The notes below the pieces were generated by a model. The model was not told where the DNA came from, did not search any database, and was given only the letters and a program-made list of their open reading frames with translations. A stretch of 64,000 nt of DNA, from NCBI RefSeq assembly GCF_003533305.1, contig NZ_DOEH01000014.1, positions 1 through 64,000 of the forward strand, in the 5' to 3' direction. Made by a program: the position numbers and the translations under genes. The stretch comes from Providencia sp. (GTDB taxonomy: Bacteria > Pseudomonadota > Gammaproteobacteria > Enterobacterales > Enterobacteriaceae). Shown in pieces: positions 15,676 to 25,430 of this stretch. Position 1 is the first letter of the stretch, and each line of letters opens with the position of its first letter.

Positions 15676-16653
15676 ATGGTCAAACAGATTAAAAGAATCG
15701 GGGTTTTAACGAGTGGTGGTGATGCACCAGGTATGAACGCTGCAATTCGTGGTGTTGTACGTGCTGCACTAGGTGAAGGCTTAGAAGTCATGGGTATTTA
15801 CGATGGATACCTAGGCTTATATGAAAACCGTATGAAGCAATTAGACCGATACAGTGTGTCGGATATGATTAACCGCGGTGGTACTTTCTTAGGATCTGCT
15901 CGTTTCCCGCAATTCCGTGATGAAAAAGTTCGCGCCATTGCCGTTGATAACTTGAAGAAAAATCATATTGATGCGCTGGTGGTTATTGGTGGTGATGGTT
16001 CTTATTTAGGAGCTAAAGCACTAACAGAAGCAGGTTTTCCATGTGTAGGTTTGCCGGGCACTATTGATAACGATGTGGCGGGAACAGACTATACCATTGG
16101 TTATTTCACGGCATTAGAAACGGTTGTTGAAGCGATTGACCGTTTGCGTGATACCTCAACTTCTCACAAACGTATTTCAATCGTTGAAGTGATGGGGCGT
16201 TATTGTGGTGATTTGACCCTATCTGCGGCAATTGCGGGTGGCTGTGAGTTCTTAGTTTTGCCAGAGCAAGAAATGGCGTTTGATCGTGAAGAGCTGCTGT
16301 CAGAAATTAAACGCGGTATTGAAAAAGGTAAACGCCACGCCATTGTTGCGATTACTGAGCATGTTTGTGATGTTGCAGAATTGGCAAGATATATTGAAGA
16401 GCAAACCCGCCATGAAACCCGTGCTACCGTGTTAGGCCACATTCAACGCGGTGGTTCACCGGTTGCTTATGACCGTATATTGGCTTCGCGTATGGGGGCT
16501 TATTCAATCCAATTGCTACTTGAAGGCTATGGTGGCCGTTGTGTCGGTATCCAAAATGAAAAATTAATTCACCATGATATTATTGATGCCGTTATGAACA
16601 TGAAACGCGTCTTTAAGAAAGATTGGTTCGATACAGCGAAAAAACTGTACTAA
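15676..16653 (+). CDS. pfkA: ATP-dependent 6-phosphofructokinase
   Basis: 325 aa, a few residues longer than E. coli PfkA. Landmark motifs are present: [18 protein letters not shown] (ATP phosphates), [12 protein letters not shown], the catalytic [16 protein letters not shown] and the fructose-6-phosphate-binding [11 protein letters not shown] and [12 protein letters not shown]. It phosphorylates fructose-6-phosphate, the committed step of glycolysis, and is allosterically controlled by ADP and PEP. A GAGG ribosome binding site precedes the ATG. The operator upstream suggests Cra repression. It sits next to sbp, as in E. coli. Confidence 0.98.
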   Translation: MVKQIKRIGVLTSGGDAPGMNAAIRGVVRAALGEGLEVMGIYDGYLGLYENRMKQLDRYSVSDMINRGGTFLGSARFPQFRDEKVRAIAVDNLKKNHIDALVVIGGDGSYLGAKALTEAGFPCVGLPGTIDNDVAGTDYTIGYFTALETVVEAIDRLRDTSTSHKRISIVEVMGRYCGDLTLSAAIAGGCEFLVLPEQEMAFDREELLSEIKRGIEKGKRHAIVAITEHVCDVAELARYIEEQTRHETRATVLGHIQRGGSPVAYDRILASRMGAYSIQLLLEGYGGRCVGIQNEKLIHHDIIDAVMNMKRVFKKDWFDTAKKLY

Positions 16654-16683
16654 TTTTTGCCTCTGTTATTGCAAATCAGTTTT

Positions 16684-16754
16684 ATGTACTTCGAGCTATA
16701 GCATTGTTGGCTTCATACGCCGCCTTGCTGTAGCTCGAATGATTTAGTCTATTT
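16684..16754. repeat. Short ERIC element with central deletion
   Basis: ATGTACTTCGAGCTATAGCATTG... paired with GCTGTAGCTCGAATGATTTAG. The arms match the full-length copy at 17953-18077, including the GTTGGCTTCAT stretch, but the middle is missing, leaving about 71 bp. It lies just after pfkA. Confidence 0.75.
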
Positions 16755-16918
16755 TCAAACCATTTTTATATTCATATCGCTCTTCGGTTCAAACTTATTT
16801 GCCTCCTTTATGTGTTCATATATTCCCCAAATGCATAAGTTTAACTTTTTAATTATTTCCCGTTATCGATACTATCTGTCAGCCTGACCTTGTAATTAAT
16901 TCGATGAGGGATGGCACA

Positions 16919-17947
16919 ATGGTACATTTATGGCAGATGAAAAAATTTCAATTAACCACCGCATTACTATTCATACTCACCGCAATGGTTTTGGCAACAA
17001 GTGCATGGGCGAAGGATATTCAGTTATTAAATGTGTCATATGATCCGACGCGAGAGTTTTATCAGCAATATAATCAAGCCTTTAGTGAATACTGGAAAGC
17101 AAAAACTGGCGATACAGTTACTGTGCGCCAATCTCATGGTGGTTCCGGTAAACAAGCAACCTCAGTGATTAATGGGTTAGAAGCTGATGTGGTCACATTA
17201 GCATTAGCTTATGACGTAGATGCTATTGCTAAGAGTGGCCGAATAGAACGAGATTGGAGAAGTAAGTTAAGCGATAATTCAGCACCTTACACTTCAACAA
17301 TTGTATTTCTAGTACGTAAAGGTAACCCTAAAAATATCCGCGATTGGGATGATTTAATTCGTAAAGATGTTTCTGTCGTGACGCCAAATCCGAAAACATC
17401 AGGGGGTGCACGTTGGAATTATTTAGCCGCTTGGGGTTATGCATTAGATAAAAATAACCAAGACACTGAAAAAACAAAACAGTTTGTGAAAGAGCTTTAT
17501 CAAAATGTGGAAGTTCTCGACTCAGGAGCTCGTGGTGCGACGAATAGCTTTGTTGAGCGTGGTATCGGCGATGTTTTAATTGCTTGGGAAAATGAAGCGT
17601 TGTTAGCAACGAGTCAGTTAGATACGAAAGATGAATTTGAAATTGTGACTCCAAGTATTTCAATTTTAGCGGAGCCATCAGTAGCAATAGTGGATAAAAC
17701 GGTCGATAAACGTGATCACCGAGAGGTCGCAAAAGCTTATCTTAAATACTTATATTCAGCAGACGGGCAAGAAATTGCGGCTAAAAACTTTTATCGACCG
17801 CGTAATCCAGCCATTGCGGCAAAGTATCAACATCAATTTCCACAGCTAGCATTGCTGACTATTGATAAAAACTTTGGTGGTTGGACAGAAGCCCAGAAAA
17901 CCCATTTTGCGAATGGGGGGGTGTTTGACGATATTATTCGTCGTTAA
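16919..17947 (+). CDS. sbp: Periplasmic sulfate-binding protein
   Basis: About 342 aa. Three ATGs are possible (16904, 16919, 16937); 16919 is preferred because GAGGG lies eight bases upstream. The signal peptide ends near [10 protein letters not shown]. The mature protein begins [19 protein letters not shown], the hallmark of Sbp/CysP, and contains [31 protein letters not shown] and [20 protein letters not shown], which line the sulfate site. It hands sulfate or thiosulfate to the CysTWA ABC transporter. It is monocistronic and usually under CysB; no CysB site was confidently seen. It is flanked by two ERIC repeats. Confidence 0.96.
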   Translation: MVHLWQMKKFQLTTALLFILTAMVLATSAWAKDIQLLNVSYDPTREFYQQYNQAFSEYWKAKTGDTVTVRQSHGGSGKQATSVINGLEADVVTLALAYDVDAIAKSGRIERDWRSKLSDNSAPYTSTIVFLVRKGNPKNIRDWDDLIRKDVSVVTPNPKTSGGARWNYLAAWGYALDKNNQDTEKTKQFVKELYQNVEVLDSGARGATNSFVERGIGDVLIAWENEALLATSQLDTKDEFEIVTPSISILAEPSVAIVDKTVDKRDHREVAKAYLKYLYSADGQEIAAKNFYRPRNPAIAAKYQHQFPQLALLTIDKNFGGWTEAQKTHFANGGVFDDIIRR

Positions 17948-17952
17948 TCTCG

Positions 17953-18077
17953 AATACTCGTCATACTTCGAGTTACAGCGTTGTTGGCTTCATTCGCTAA
18001 CTTTAGTCACATACTTATGTATGCTCCTAAAGGTTCGCTCACTAGCCGCCTAGCTGTAATTCGAATTATTTAGAGTA
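17953..18077. repeat. Full-length ERIC (IRU) repeat
   Basis: A 125-bp imperfect palindrome starting ATACTCGTCATACTTCGAGT and ending TCGAATTATTTAGAGTAT. It contains the ERIC landmarks GTTGGCTTCATTCGC, a central CACATACTTATGTATGCTCC and GGTTCGCTC followed by the right arm. Length and arm sequences fit the 127-bp Enterobacterial Repetitive Intergenic Consensus. It lies between convergent sbp and hiuH. Confidence 0.9.
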
Positions 18078-18182
18078 TTACTGAGTTTTGTTTAGAGTAT
18101 TTGTTGGTTGGATAGTTAGATGCTTGAACCGCTCCCCGCCAACGAGGGGCAGTCGAAGAACGGCTTTGTTTATAAAATGAGA

Positions 18183-18596
18183 TTAACTACCACGATAAGT
18201 CGAATATCCATATTGGCTTAGTAATAATGGAATGTGGTAGTGCTGCTCAGGATCGCTAATATTAAATTCAACTGGAATTTCTGGGAAAAAGCTACTTTGA
18301 TTATTGTCAGCAAAATATTTTCCTGTTTTGAACGTGACTCTATAATTTCCGATTTCAGTTTTTACATTATCAGGCCATAATTTTTTTACTCGGCCATCTT
18401 GATCTGTTTTTTCAGAATTTAGAATTTTCCAATTATTAGCTTGTTTCTGCTCTAACGTAACTTCAACACCGGGGGCTGGTTTCCCTGTTTGTTGGTTTAA
18501 TATGTGAACGCTTAAGCTATCTGCTGCTAGGGCGAGAGTGGGAATAGTGACGGCTGATAATATAATGGCAGAGAGTAGATGTTTTTTAAAATTCAT
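18183..18596 (-). CDS. hiuH: 5-hydroxyisourate hydrolase, periplasmic
   Basis: About 137 aa. The ATG at 18596 has AAGGA nine bases upstream and gives the signal peptide [20 protein letters not shown]...LALAADS; the upstream ATG at 18635 lacks a site. The mature part is transthyretin-like: [18 protein letters not shown] (catalytic His), GRVKKLW (Arg), [19 protein letters not shown] with the diagnostic C-terminal YRGS. It hydrolyses 5-hydroxyisourate, the product of urate oxidation, to OHCU. No uricase or OHCU decarboxylase gene is nearby, so here it stands alone, as in E. coli. Confidence 0.92.
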   Translation of the reverse strand: MNFKKHLLSAIILSAVTIPTLALAADSLSVHILNQQTGKPAPGVEVTLEQKQANNWKILNSEKTDQDGRVKKLWPDNVKTEIGNYRVTFKTGKYFADNNQSSFFPEIPVEFNISDPEQHYHIPLLLSQYGYSTYRGS

Positions 18597-18728
18597 TTTG
18601 ATATGTCCTTTTATAATAACTGTTTGATAATGCATTTGATTTGCATTTATTCTATAAAAGGATTTATAAAATAGCCTGACAGCTCTATTACAATTTAGTC
18701 ATGTTATTTTTAAAATCTAATAAATATA

Positions 18729-18766
18729 AAAGTCACACCAGACTATACAGTCTGTAGTGTGACTTT
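18729..18766 (-). terminator. Terminator after the first OmpG-like porin
   Basis: Nested stem: AAAGTCACAC (18729-18738) with GTGTGACTTT, and inner AGACT/AGTCT. It is followed on the minus strand by TATATTTA. The hairpin after the second porin (22156-22182) has the same AAGTCACA/TGTGACTT core. Confidence 0.75.
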
Positions 18767-18803
18767 GTGATTACTTTAAATTAGGCCGTGGCATAATTAT
18801 TTT

Positions 18804-19760
18804 TTATTGCCAAGTGTATTTCACACCTAACTGTCCGAGATAGAAAGTTTGACGGTTATTGCTACCAGACGTGATACCTGCATTTTTTGGATTTTCCCAA
18901 GTACTTGGTTCAACCGCAAATCCGCCCCACAGTGTGAGTTTTGGTGTTAGGTTATAGAATACTTGAGTTCCTACGCGGTAACCGTCTTTTACTTTTTGTG
19001 TTGTGCGTTGATTACTGTCGTAGTTATGCTCATTTAAGTAGTAGCGGAAATAAGGCATTACACTCCAATCTTGATTGAGGGTAATTGGAAAGTAACCACG
19101 AATTTGGTTTTGTTCCCATGTCTTATTAAAGTCTTTATCCCAAGTCCAGTCGGTATACATATATAATTTAGCTGTTGCTGAATCATTTACTTTATACACT
19201 ATACCGTGCTCAGATTCCCATTCGTAGCTGTTTGCGGCATGAAAATTGTCATAATGATAGAATGCATCCCAGAAGTTAAAGGCCCATTTATCATTAAAAT
19301 TATAAGTACCGCTAGGCATTAGCCAAAAGAGTGTATTTGATGGACGCGCTTGCGTTCCAGGTGCAGAGTCATTGGATTCTTTACGGTAAGTCACGTTAAG
19401 ATTAAATTGCCCAAGGTCACTTGAATACATTTTGCGTGTTGCCCCAATTTGGGTACGGTTACGAATAAATGAATCTTTCGACGTTGAAAAATTATGGTTG
19501 TAGCTTCTTAATGATTCTTTATGTTCAAGGAAGAAACTCCATTTAGATTCAGGATTGGATAAAAATAGTTGTCCAATCATGGTAGTTTTATCATAAACCT
19601 TACGATCTTTAGAGTTGTGGTGGCCTTCGAATTTTTCTAATTCCATATAGACGTTAGACGAAATACGCCAGTAGTCATTATTGACTTGGTCCGCAGCAAA
19701 AGCAGATGTCGCAAGCCCAGTAGCAGTGAGGAAAAGTAAACCATTCAGTGAAGTTTTCAT
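18804..19760 (-). CDS. OmpG-like monomeric porin, paralogue 1
   Basis: 318 aa. A signal peptide (LLFLTATGLATSAFAADQ) is followed by repeated amphipathic strands rich in W, Y, F and N and a C-terminal strand ending YTWQ. Local patterns resemble E. coli OmpG (301 aa, 14 strands): QIRGYFPITLNQDWSVMPYFRYYL versus the OmpG EIRAYLPLTL segment, and LGQLGVKYTWQ at the end. OmpG-type porins are wide, non-selective channels for larger oligosaccharides. It lies directly downstream of a secreted GH3 enzyme, and a second paralogue is on the other side, suggesting uptake of the products. The KdgM oligogalacturonate porin family is an alternative. Confidence 0.72.
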   Translation of the reverse strand: MKTSLNGLLFLTATGLATSAFAADQVNNDYWRISSNVYMELEKFEGHHNSKDRKVYDKTTMIGQLFLSNPESKWSFFLEHKESLRSYNHNFSTSKDSFIRNRTQIGATRKMYSSDLGQFNLNVTYRKESNDSAPGTQARPSNTLFWLMPSGTYNFNDKWAFNFWDAFYHYDNFHAANSYEWESEHGIVYKVNDSATAKLYMYTDWTWDKDFNKTWEQNQIRGYFPITLNQDWSVMPYFRYYLNEHNYDSNQRTTQKVKDGYRVGTQVFYNLTPKLTLWGGFAVEPSTWENPKNAGITSGSNNRQTFYLGQLGVKYTWQ

Positions 19761-19915
19761 AATAACCCTTTAATTTTAATTACTTATATACATTTATTTT
19801 TATGAGACACCTTTTTTAAGGATGTCAGAATCAGTCCTTTATACCGGTTGAGGTATAAAGGCTGATTAATGCTTATTTTTATGAGTACGTATTATTAATG
19901 TAGAGCGTTGAAGAA

Positions 19916-21796
19916 TTACTGGGCGGTGTTGTATGTTTCACCGTGGCCATAAGGGAACAATATTTTGTCGCCTTTAGGGTTTTTGATATTCACCGGTAAC
20001 AATCCTTTTGGTGGATTGAGTGGTTGTGCGTTGTTATCAGCAAATAAAGTGCGTAAGCCACTGCGAATATTAGTTTCCAGTGAGTTACGATTGTTATTCG
20101 TGACATCAAAACCTGTAATACCATAGATGGCAATATTGGCTTTTACGTCGTTCAAATAAGCAATGTCATACGGATTGCGTGATGAAATAACCACTAATGG
20201 TGTTTTACTCGCATTCGCTTCGTCAATAATGAGTTGCGCATTTGTGGGTGTATCTTTGAGGTTATAAGTCGTCAGTAGGATTAAATCTTGGTCTTTGACT
20301 AATTTTTTTACATCACTTTTAGTCAGCGTGTTTTCGTTTAGTTTTACAACGAGTTCACTACTTTGAATATTGACGTTAGTTTCGTTAGCAATATCGTTTA
20401 GATGTTTCTGAATTAATGTATTACGTGGGCTTTCATCTGAAATAACTAAAATATTATTTTGTGATTTCAATTGGTAAGGCAGTACTTTTTCATTTTTAAT
20501 CAGTGTAACCGCTTGCTCCGAAACCATATTTTCGAGATCTTTATGACTTTTTGAGGCAACAACTTGTTGTGCGGTATTTAAATCAATAGGCTGAGCTGTA
20601 ATTTCTTGCTGAAGTTTTTTCAATACCACTCGTTTTGCCGATTCATCAATGCGTTTTTTCAGCTCAGGATTTTTTTCAGCTTGTTCTTCTAGGTGGCGAT
20701 ACATGTTATCAAGGCGTGTTACCGCTGCGCTATCCCACATTTTTATTGGCATGAGGACAATATCAGAGCCAGCAAGCAAAGAGGTTTCGACAGCCCAGTT
20801 CATATCAAAATTATCGGCAATGGCACCCATATCCATGGCATCGGTAATAATCAAACCATCGTATTTGAGTTCTTCGCGTAAAATATCATGCAAAATAGGT
20901 TTTGAAAGCGTGGCGGGCGTGCCAACTTCTTTACCGGTAAGTGTTTTGATTTTATGGTTATCAAGGGCTGGAACAATAATATGCGCAGTCATGACCGCAT
21001 CAGCACCATGGGCCAAAGCATATTTAAATGGTGGCAACTCGGTTGAACGCCAGGTTTTTGCATCGGAATTGACAACCGGTAAGTCAACATGTGAGTCGGA
21101 AGAGACATTTCCATGTCCTGGGAAATGTTTTAATGACGTCAATAAATTGTATTTATGAATACCTTTGATGTAATTGACTGATAGCTGTTCCACTAAAGAT
21201 TTGTTATCGGAATATGAACGCACGCCAATAACAGGATTATTTTGGTTGTTATTTACATCAACAACTGGGCCGAAGTTGATATTGAAGCCTAGACTTGAAA
21301 GTTCGTATCCGTGGATCATACCGGTTAACTCTGCCAGTGCGGGGTTACGTGTTGCGCCTAGCGCCATATTACCGGGCATTTCAGTTCCAACGCGAAGGCG
21401 TGTGACATAGCCCCCTTCTTGGTCAGTACCAATGAATAACGGAAGGTTACTACGAGAAGATTGGAGCTTATTGATTAAATCGACCGTCTGTGGCGTATCA
21501 ATTAGATTTTCACGAAATAGGATTACTGATCCTAAATGGTACTGATTGATAACATTAGATACTTCATCATTCATTGCTAGGAATGGTACGGGTTCACCAT
21601 TCTTATCTTTATTCCAATATCTGAAATCTAACATGAATAGTTGGCCAATTTTTTCAGCCTCAGACATGTTTTTCACAATTTCTTCAGCTGATTTTTGTTT
21701 ATCTTTCCATAAATCATCCAACTGTGCTTGCGTCATCGGTTCTGCTATCGACATCGCACTAAAAATACAGGCAGAAAGTAAGGCGAGTTTTTTCAT
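19916..21796 (-). CDS. Secreted glycoside hydrolase family 3 (beta-N-acetylhexosaminidase-like)
   Basis: 626 aa. A signal peptide (MKKLALLSACIFSAMSIAEP) directs it to the periplasm. The TIM-barrel domain (about residues 45-400) has FIGTDQEGGYVTRL, the NagZ-type loop KHFPGHGNVSSDSH (K223, H224, D234, H236) with its catalytic Asp-His pair, and the nucleophile region IITDAMDMGA (D319). A C-terminal alpha/beta domain follows to residue 626, so it is about twice as long as E. coli cytosolic NagZ and more like two-domain B. subtilis NagZ. The predicted job is removal of terminal N-acetylhexosamine from chitin, mucin or peptidoglycan fragments. It lies between two OmpG-like porins. Confidence 0.87.
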   Translation of the reverse strand: MKKLALLSACIFSAMSIAEPMTQAQLDDLWKDKQKSAEEIVKNMSEAEKIGQLFMLDFRYWNKDKNGEPVPFLAMNDEVSNVINQYHLGSVILFRENLIDTPQTVDLINKLQSSRSNLPLFIGTDQEGGYVTRLRVGTEMPGNMALGATRNPALAELTGMIHGYELSSLGFNINFGPVVDVNNNQNNPVIGVRSYSDNKSLVEQLSVNYIKGIHKYNLLTSLKHFPGHGNVSSDSHVDLPVVNSDAKTWRSTELPPFKYALAHGADAVMTAHIIVPALDNHKIKTLTGKEVGTPATLSKPILHDILREELKYDGLIITDAMDMGAIADNFDMNWAVETSLLAGSDIVLMPIKMWDSAAVTRLDNMYRHLEEQAEKNPELKKRIDESAKRVVLKKLQQEITAQPIDLNTAQQVVASKSHKDLENMVSEQAVTLIKNEKVLPYQLKSQNNILVISDESPRNTLIQKHLNDIANETNVNIQSSELVVKLNENTLTKSDVKKLVKDQDLILLTTYNLKDTPTNAQLIIDEANASKTPLVVISSRNPYDIAYLNDVKANIAIYGITGFDVTNNNRNSLETNIRSGLRTLFADNNAQPLNPPKGLLPVNIKNPKGDKILFPYGHGETYNTAQ

Positions 21797-22155
21797 TTTA
21801 TTATTCCTTAGTTATTTTTCGATGGATAATAAGTAGCCGCTCTTATTTATGATGTGAGATAAATCACAGTTAAAGTTATTCTCAAATTGAGATTTATAAG
21901 AATAGAACCTAGTCTGATGAATTATGATGCCTTAATTATTTGATTGATTTATATGATAATTATATAAGTGAATAATTGATTTATATATGGAATAATTTCA
22001 CTTTGGAATTATCTTGTTATGTGATCTCCGCTGAATAAATAGTTGAATAAATTATTCGTCTAATTAAAGGATTAAATTTTTGTTTTTATACTGCTGAAAT
22101 AACTAAGAGTAATTTTTGTGTCATATAAAACAGATGAAAATAGTGATAAATACGA
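21797..22155. other. Intergenic region upstream of the GH3 gene
   Basis: No gene recognised. The sequence is highly AT-rich and must carry the promoter for the GH3 gene; a TGTGAGATAAATCACA-like stretch at about 21851-21866 (TGTGA-N6-TCACA) is a perfect CRP-site core about 55-70 bases upstream of the start, suggesting cAMP-CRP activation. Confidence 0.7.
21851..21870. promoter_or_regulatory. CRP (cAMP receptor protein) binding site upstream of GH3
   Basis: TGTGA-GATAAA-TCACA is an exact match to the CRP core TGTGA-N6-TCACA. Its position about 60 bases from the GH3 start is suited to catabolite activation of this sugar-related locus. Confidence 0.75.
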
Positions 22156-22182
22156 AAGTCACATTTAGTGGCCATGTGACTT
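22156..22182. terminator. Hairpin after the second OmpG-like porin
   Basis: AAGTCACAT (22156-22164) pairs with ATGTGACTT (22174-22182). On the plus strand a run of T follows; on the minus strand the tail is less T-rich. It ends the leftward porin transcript and resembles the hairpin after the first porin. Confidence 0.65.
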
Positions 22183-22221
22183 GTTTTTTATCTTAAATTA
22201 AGAAAATGATAAATCATTTAT

Positions 22222-23169
22222 TTATTGCCATTGATATTGCACACCGAGTTGGCTGAGGTAATAGGTTTGTTTATTATTATTTCCTGAGGTTATTTTATTA
22301 TATTTAGCATATTGCCAATTTGTGGGTTCAATGGCAAAACCACTCCATAGTATTAATTTAGGCGTGATGTTGTATTCGATTCTTGCACCTAATCGATAAC
22401 CCTTTTTGATTTTTTGAGTGAGAACTTGCGCACTGTTATAGGCATGCTCGCTTAAGTAGTAGCGAAAATAAGGAAAAATACGCCAATTTTGATTAATGGT
22501 AATTGGAAGTTCGCCGCGAATTTGGTCTTGTGAAAAAGTATTTGTGAAACCGCTCGCCCAAACTCGGTCATGGTATAACGAGAGTATTCCTTTTATTTTA
22601 GGAGCGTATTGATAAACAATACTATATTGGGCTTCCCATTCGTGATTATTTGAACGGTGATAATTACTGTAATAATAAAAAGCAGTCCAAAAATCCAAAG
22701 ACCATTTTTCATTAAACTGATAACTTGCTGCTGGCATCAACCAATATAAGCTATGAGAGGAATGAGCTAAGGTATTTGGGGCGGAATCATTAGATTCTTT
22801 TCGATAAGTGAAATTGAGACTAAGTTGTGACGTCTCATTTTGGGCTAATTGATATGTGCTACCGAATTGTGTACGGTTACGAATATAAGATCCTCGAGAC
22901 ATTGAAAAATTGCGGCCGTAATTTCTAAGGGACTCTCGGTGTTCAAGTGCGAATCGCCAATTAGATTCAGGATTTCTAAGGTTTAACTCACCAATCATAC
23001 TGACTTTATCGAAAACTTTATTCTTAAAGGCGTCTCGTTGTCCTTGATATTCTTCAATCTCGATATAAGTATCGGTGTTTATTCGCCAAAAATCGTTATT
23101 TAATTGAGAGAGAGTGATGGGGGGAAAGAGGGTAATGATAGCTAAAATGAGACCCTTTATATATTTCAT
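22222..23169 (-). CDS. OmpG-like monomeric porin, paralogue 2
   Basis: About 315 aa. The ATG at 23169 has AAGGA five bases upstream; one at 23175 is too close to it. The signal peptide (YIKGLILAIITLFPPITLSQ) is followed by a beta-barrel clearly homologous to the first porin along its whole length: NNDFWRINTDTYIEIEEYQGQ versus NNDYWRISSNVYMELEKFEGH, the shared RNRTQ, YRKESNDSAP and PYFRYYLSEH blocks, and a YQWQ end. Differences are spread evenly, so this is an old duplication. It presumably forms a channel for oligosaccharides released or used by the adjacent GH3 system. Confidence 0.72.
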   Translation of the reverse strand: MKYIKGLILAIITLFPPITLSQLNNDFWRINTDTYIEIEEYQGQRDAFKNKVFDKVSMIGELNLRNPESNWRFALEHRESLRNYGRNFSMSRGSYIRNRTQFGSTYQLAQNETSQLSLNFTYRKESNDSAPNTLAHSSHSLYWLMPAASYQFNEKWSLDFWTAFYYYSNYHRSNNHEWEAQYSIVYQYAPKIKGILSLYHDRVWASGFTNTFSQDQIRGELPITINQNWRIFPYFRYYLSEHAYNSAQVLTQKIKKGYRLGARIEYNITPKLILWSGFAIEPTNWQYAKYNKITSGNNNKQTYYLSQLGVQYQWQ

Positions 23170-23543
23170 AATCATCCTTGTTAAAATACTGAGTTAATCA
23201 TCATTGATTGTTATTAAAGGTTGTCTGTGTTGAATGTTCTCAACATCGATTTAATGCTAAGCCTTAAATGATGTCCACAATTCTTGGCTATAGGTAGAAC
23301 AGGAATAATTTAGGGAATGATAGAAATTAAAAACAACTATATTGGTGAATTAAAATTAAATTTTGCTAGGAATAGAGGATAAGAATAGAGAATAATTTAC
23401 ATCTAATTATTTTCATTTTTGTGATAAGGATTGGTATTTTATTTATGAGTATCTTTGACTGTTTTTTATTTTAATTATTTGATTTTACTTAATATTAGAT
23501 TGAAATAGATAATAATTAGGTTGGTTTTTAATGGTATTAATTA
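23170..23543. other. Intergenic region between tpiA and the porin gene
   Basis: No gene recognised. AT-rich DNA that should contain the promoter of the second porin; no strong operator was identified. Confidence 0.35.
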
Positions 23544-23577
23544 AACAATTAACCGCCATGACTGACGGCTAATTGTT
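23544..23577 (-). terminator. Hairpin after tpiA
   Basis: AACAATTAACCG and CGGCTAATTGTT arms separated by CCATGACTGA. On the minus strand it is followed by TAATTAATACC, so the T-tract is poor. Confidence 0.6.
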
Positions 23578-23597
23578 GATGCGTGTTATCAAAGCAA

Positions 23598-24368
23598 TTA
23601 TTTTGCTTTTTTTGCTTCAGCGGCTGCTTTGACAATCACGGCGAAAGCATCTGCTTTCAGTGATGCACCACCGACTAAAGCACCATCGATATCAGGCTGA
23701 GTGAATAGCTCAGCAGCGTTGCTTGCATTAACTGAACCACCATATTGAATGATGACTTGTTCTGCAACTGCCGCATCTTTTTTCGCAATATGAGTACGAA
23801 TAAATTTATGGATAGCTTGAGCTTGTGCTGGGGTTGCTGATTTACCTGTACCGATAGCCCAGATTGGTTCATAAGCGATAACTGCACCTTGGAATGCTTC
23901 AGCACCTAATAAATTTAGGACAGCATCGATTTGGCGAGAACAAACTTCTTCAGTTTTGCCTGCTTCGTTTTCAGCTTCAGTTTCACCGATACACAGCACA
24001 GGAATCAAACCTTGTTCTTTTAATACCGCGAATTTTTTAGCAACGAATTCATCGCTTTCATTATGGTAGGTACGGCGTTCGGAGTGACCAATAATGATAT
24101 ATTTAGCACCAATATCTTTAAGCATTTCAGCTGACGTTTCGCCAGTAAATGCGCCTGATAAGTTTACATCTACGTTTTGTGCACCTAATGCAATACGGCT
24201 ACCAGCAACGGCGTGTTTTGCTTGGTTTAAGTAGATAGTTGGTGGTGCAATTGCTACATCACAACCATCAACACTGCTAAGTTCTTTACGCAGGCCTGCG
24301 ATTAGATCAATGACCATTTGGGTGCTGCCGTTTAGTTTCCAGTTACCCATTACTAAAGGATGTCGCAT
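23598..24368 (-). CDS. tpiA: Triosephosphate isomerase
   Basis: 256 aa, the usual length. It begins [14 protein letters not shown] (catalytic Asn and Lys), has the electrophilic His in [10 protein letters not shown], the catalytic Glu in [20 protein letters not shown] (phosphate-gripping loop 6) and the IQYGGSVN and ALVGGASL phosphate-binding segments. It interconverts dihydroxyacetone phosphate and glyceraldehyde-3-phosphate in the cytosol. A GGAGG ribosome binding site precedes the ATG. yiiQ and fpr lie upstream as in E. coli. Confidence 0.98.
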   Translation of the reverse strand: MRHPLVMGNWKLNGSTQMVIDLIAGLRKELSSVDGCDVAIAPPTIYLNQAKHAVAGSRIALGAQNVDVNLSGAFTGETSAEMLKDIGAKYIIIGHSERRTYHNESDEFVAKKFAVLKEQGLIPVLCIGETEAENEAGKTEEVCSRQIDAVLNLLGAEAFQGAVIAYEPIWAIGTGKSATPAQAQAIHKFIRTHIAKKDAAVAEQVIIQYGGSVNASNAAELFTQPDIDGALVGGASLKADAFAVIVKAAAEAKKAK

Positions 24369-24621
24369 GTTGTTTCCTCCAACCTGAGATTTAAATGATT
24401 AATCAGTAAGTTATATATTATGCAGTTGTTGTTTTTCGCATAATAAGACAAATTTTTTCACCATCACTGCATATCCTAACTTATTTAAGATATCTGATTG
24501 TTAGATAATGATAGTAATCAGATAGTTCTAAGTAAGATAATTATAGGCATTATAAAAACAATACTTAGGAATAGCTTTGCTTTTCATCATGCATGTCCTA
24601 AGCATTGTGATCATTATCAGT

Positions 24622-25236
24622 TTAGGGTGCTTGTTGCTCTAGCTTAATCGGTTCAACAGCAAAAGTAAGCACATTATTATCACTTTTTACTAAAATATAG
24701 CGCAAAGTGCCCAATCTGGCTTCTTCAGCTCGATTTGGGTTTTTATCGGTCATGAATTTAGTTAAGGCTGAGGTTAATTCAGGTGCTTTATCCAAAGAAG
24801 CATTAGGATCAAATTGATTAATAAAGGCAATAATATAGCGTTCCATCAGCTGCTGGTTTTCTTGGGCTTCTTTTTCGTTAGAGCTTGGGAGCAGGGTGAT
24901 TTGTAGGCTCTTTATTTTTTCACTACCCCGCTCTAAAACAGCAGATGAATATATTTGTTGGTTAATACGGGATGCTGCACGAATATAGGGTGCTGAAATA
25001 TCCTGACTCGCAATTACTTTATATTCATGTAGATACAAATCTGGATTATGTTGATTAAACTGAGTACGCAGCTGAGGGATTGTGAGATCAAATGAAGGCG
25101 CATCAGGTGCTAAATAAGCCACTTCAAAGTCAGTGTCCGGTAAGGTGGGAACTTTTTGGGCTAATGCCGTTTGGGACAAACTAAGTGCATAAATAGCGAT
25201 GATAATTTGAATTGAACGAAATATCGGTTGCGTCAT
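24622..25236 (-). CDS. yiiQ: DUF1454 family periplasmic protein YiiQ
   Basis: 204 aa. A signal peptide (IQIIIAIYALSLSQTALAQ) precedes a mature domain of unknown function typical of enterobacterial YiiQ (DUF1454): APSFDLTIPQLRTQFNQHNP near residue 46 and a C-terminal LRYILVKSDNNVLTFAVEPI. Its place between tpiA and fpr is the same as in E. coli. The function is not known; no catalytic motif is seen. Confidence 0.82.
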   Translation of the reverse strand: MTQPIFRSIQIIIAIYALSLSQTALAQKVPTLPDTDFEVAYLAPDAPSFDLTIPQLRTQFNQHNPDLYLHEYKVIASQDISAPYIRAASRINQQIYSSAVLERGSEKIKSLQITLLPSSNEKEAQENQQLMERYIIAFINQFDPNASLDKAPELTSALTKFMTDKNPNRAEEARLGTLRYILVKSDNNVLTFAVEPIKLEQQAP

Positions 25237-25430
25237 TTTTTTTCACTCATTCTTTGGATGCTCTTATTGTATCAGGATTAGGTGCAATGACATCATTATT
25301 GGTTTTTTTCATTTTAAGGTTGTACGAGTCATTGCCCATATTTTAGATAAAATATCCGCTTCCTCAGTTTGAAGTATTTAAAACAGGTAAAGAAGCGGTA
25401 AAATCATATTATTATTTTGAGTTTTAAAGT

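Noticed and set aside
18130..18157. GC-rich segment (CTCCCC...GAGGGG) between sbp and hiuH
   Set aside because: Arms are short, no T-run, and no gene end is close enough; may be a chance hairpin.
20649..21158. 169-residue antisense open frame in the GH3 gene
   Set aside because: It runs antisense through the region that encodes the catalytic GH3 domain, which is intact on the other strand.
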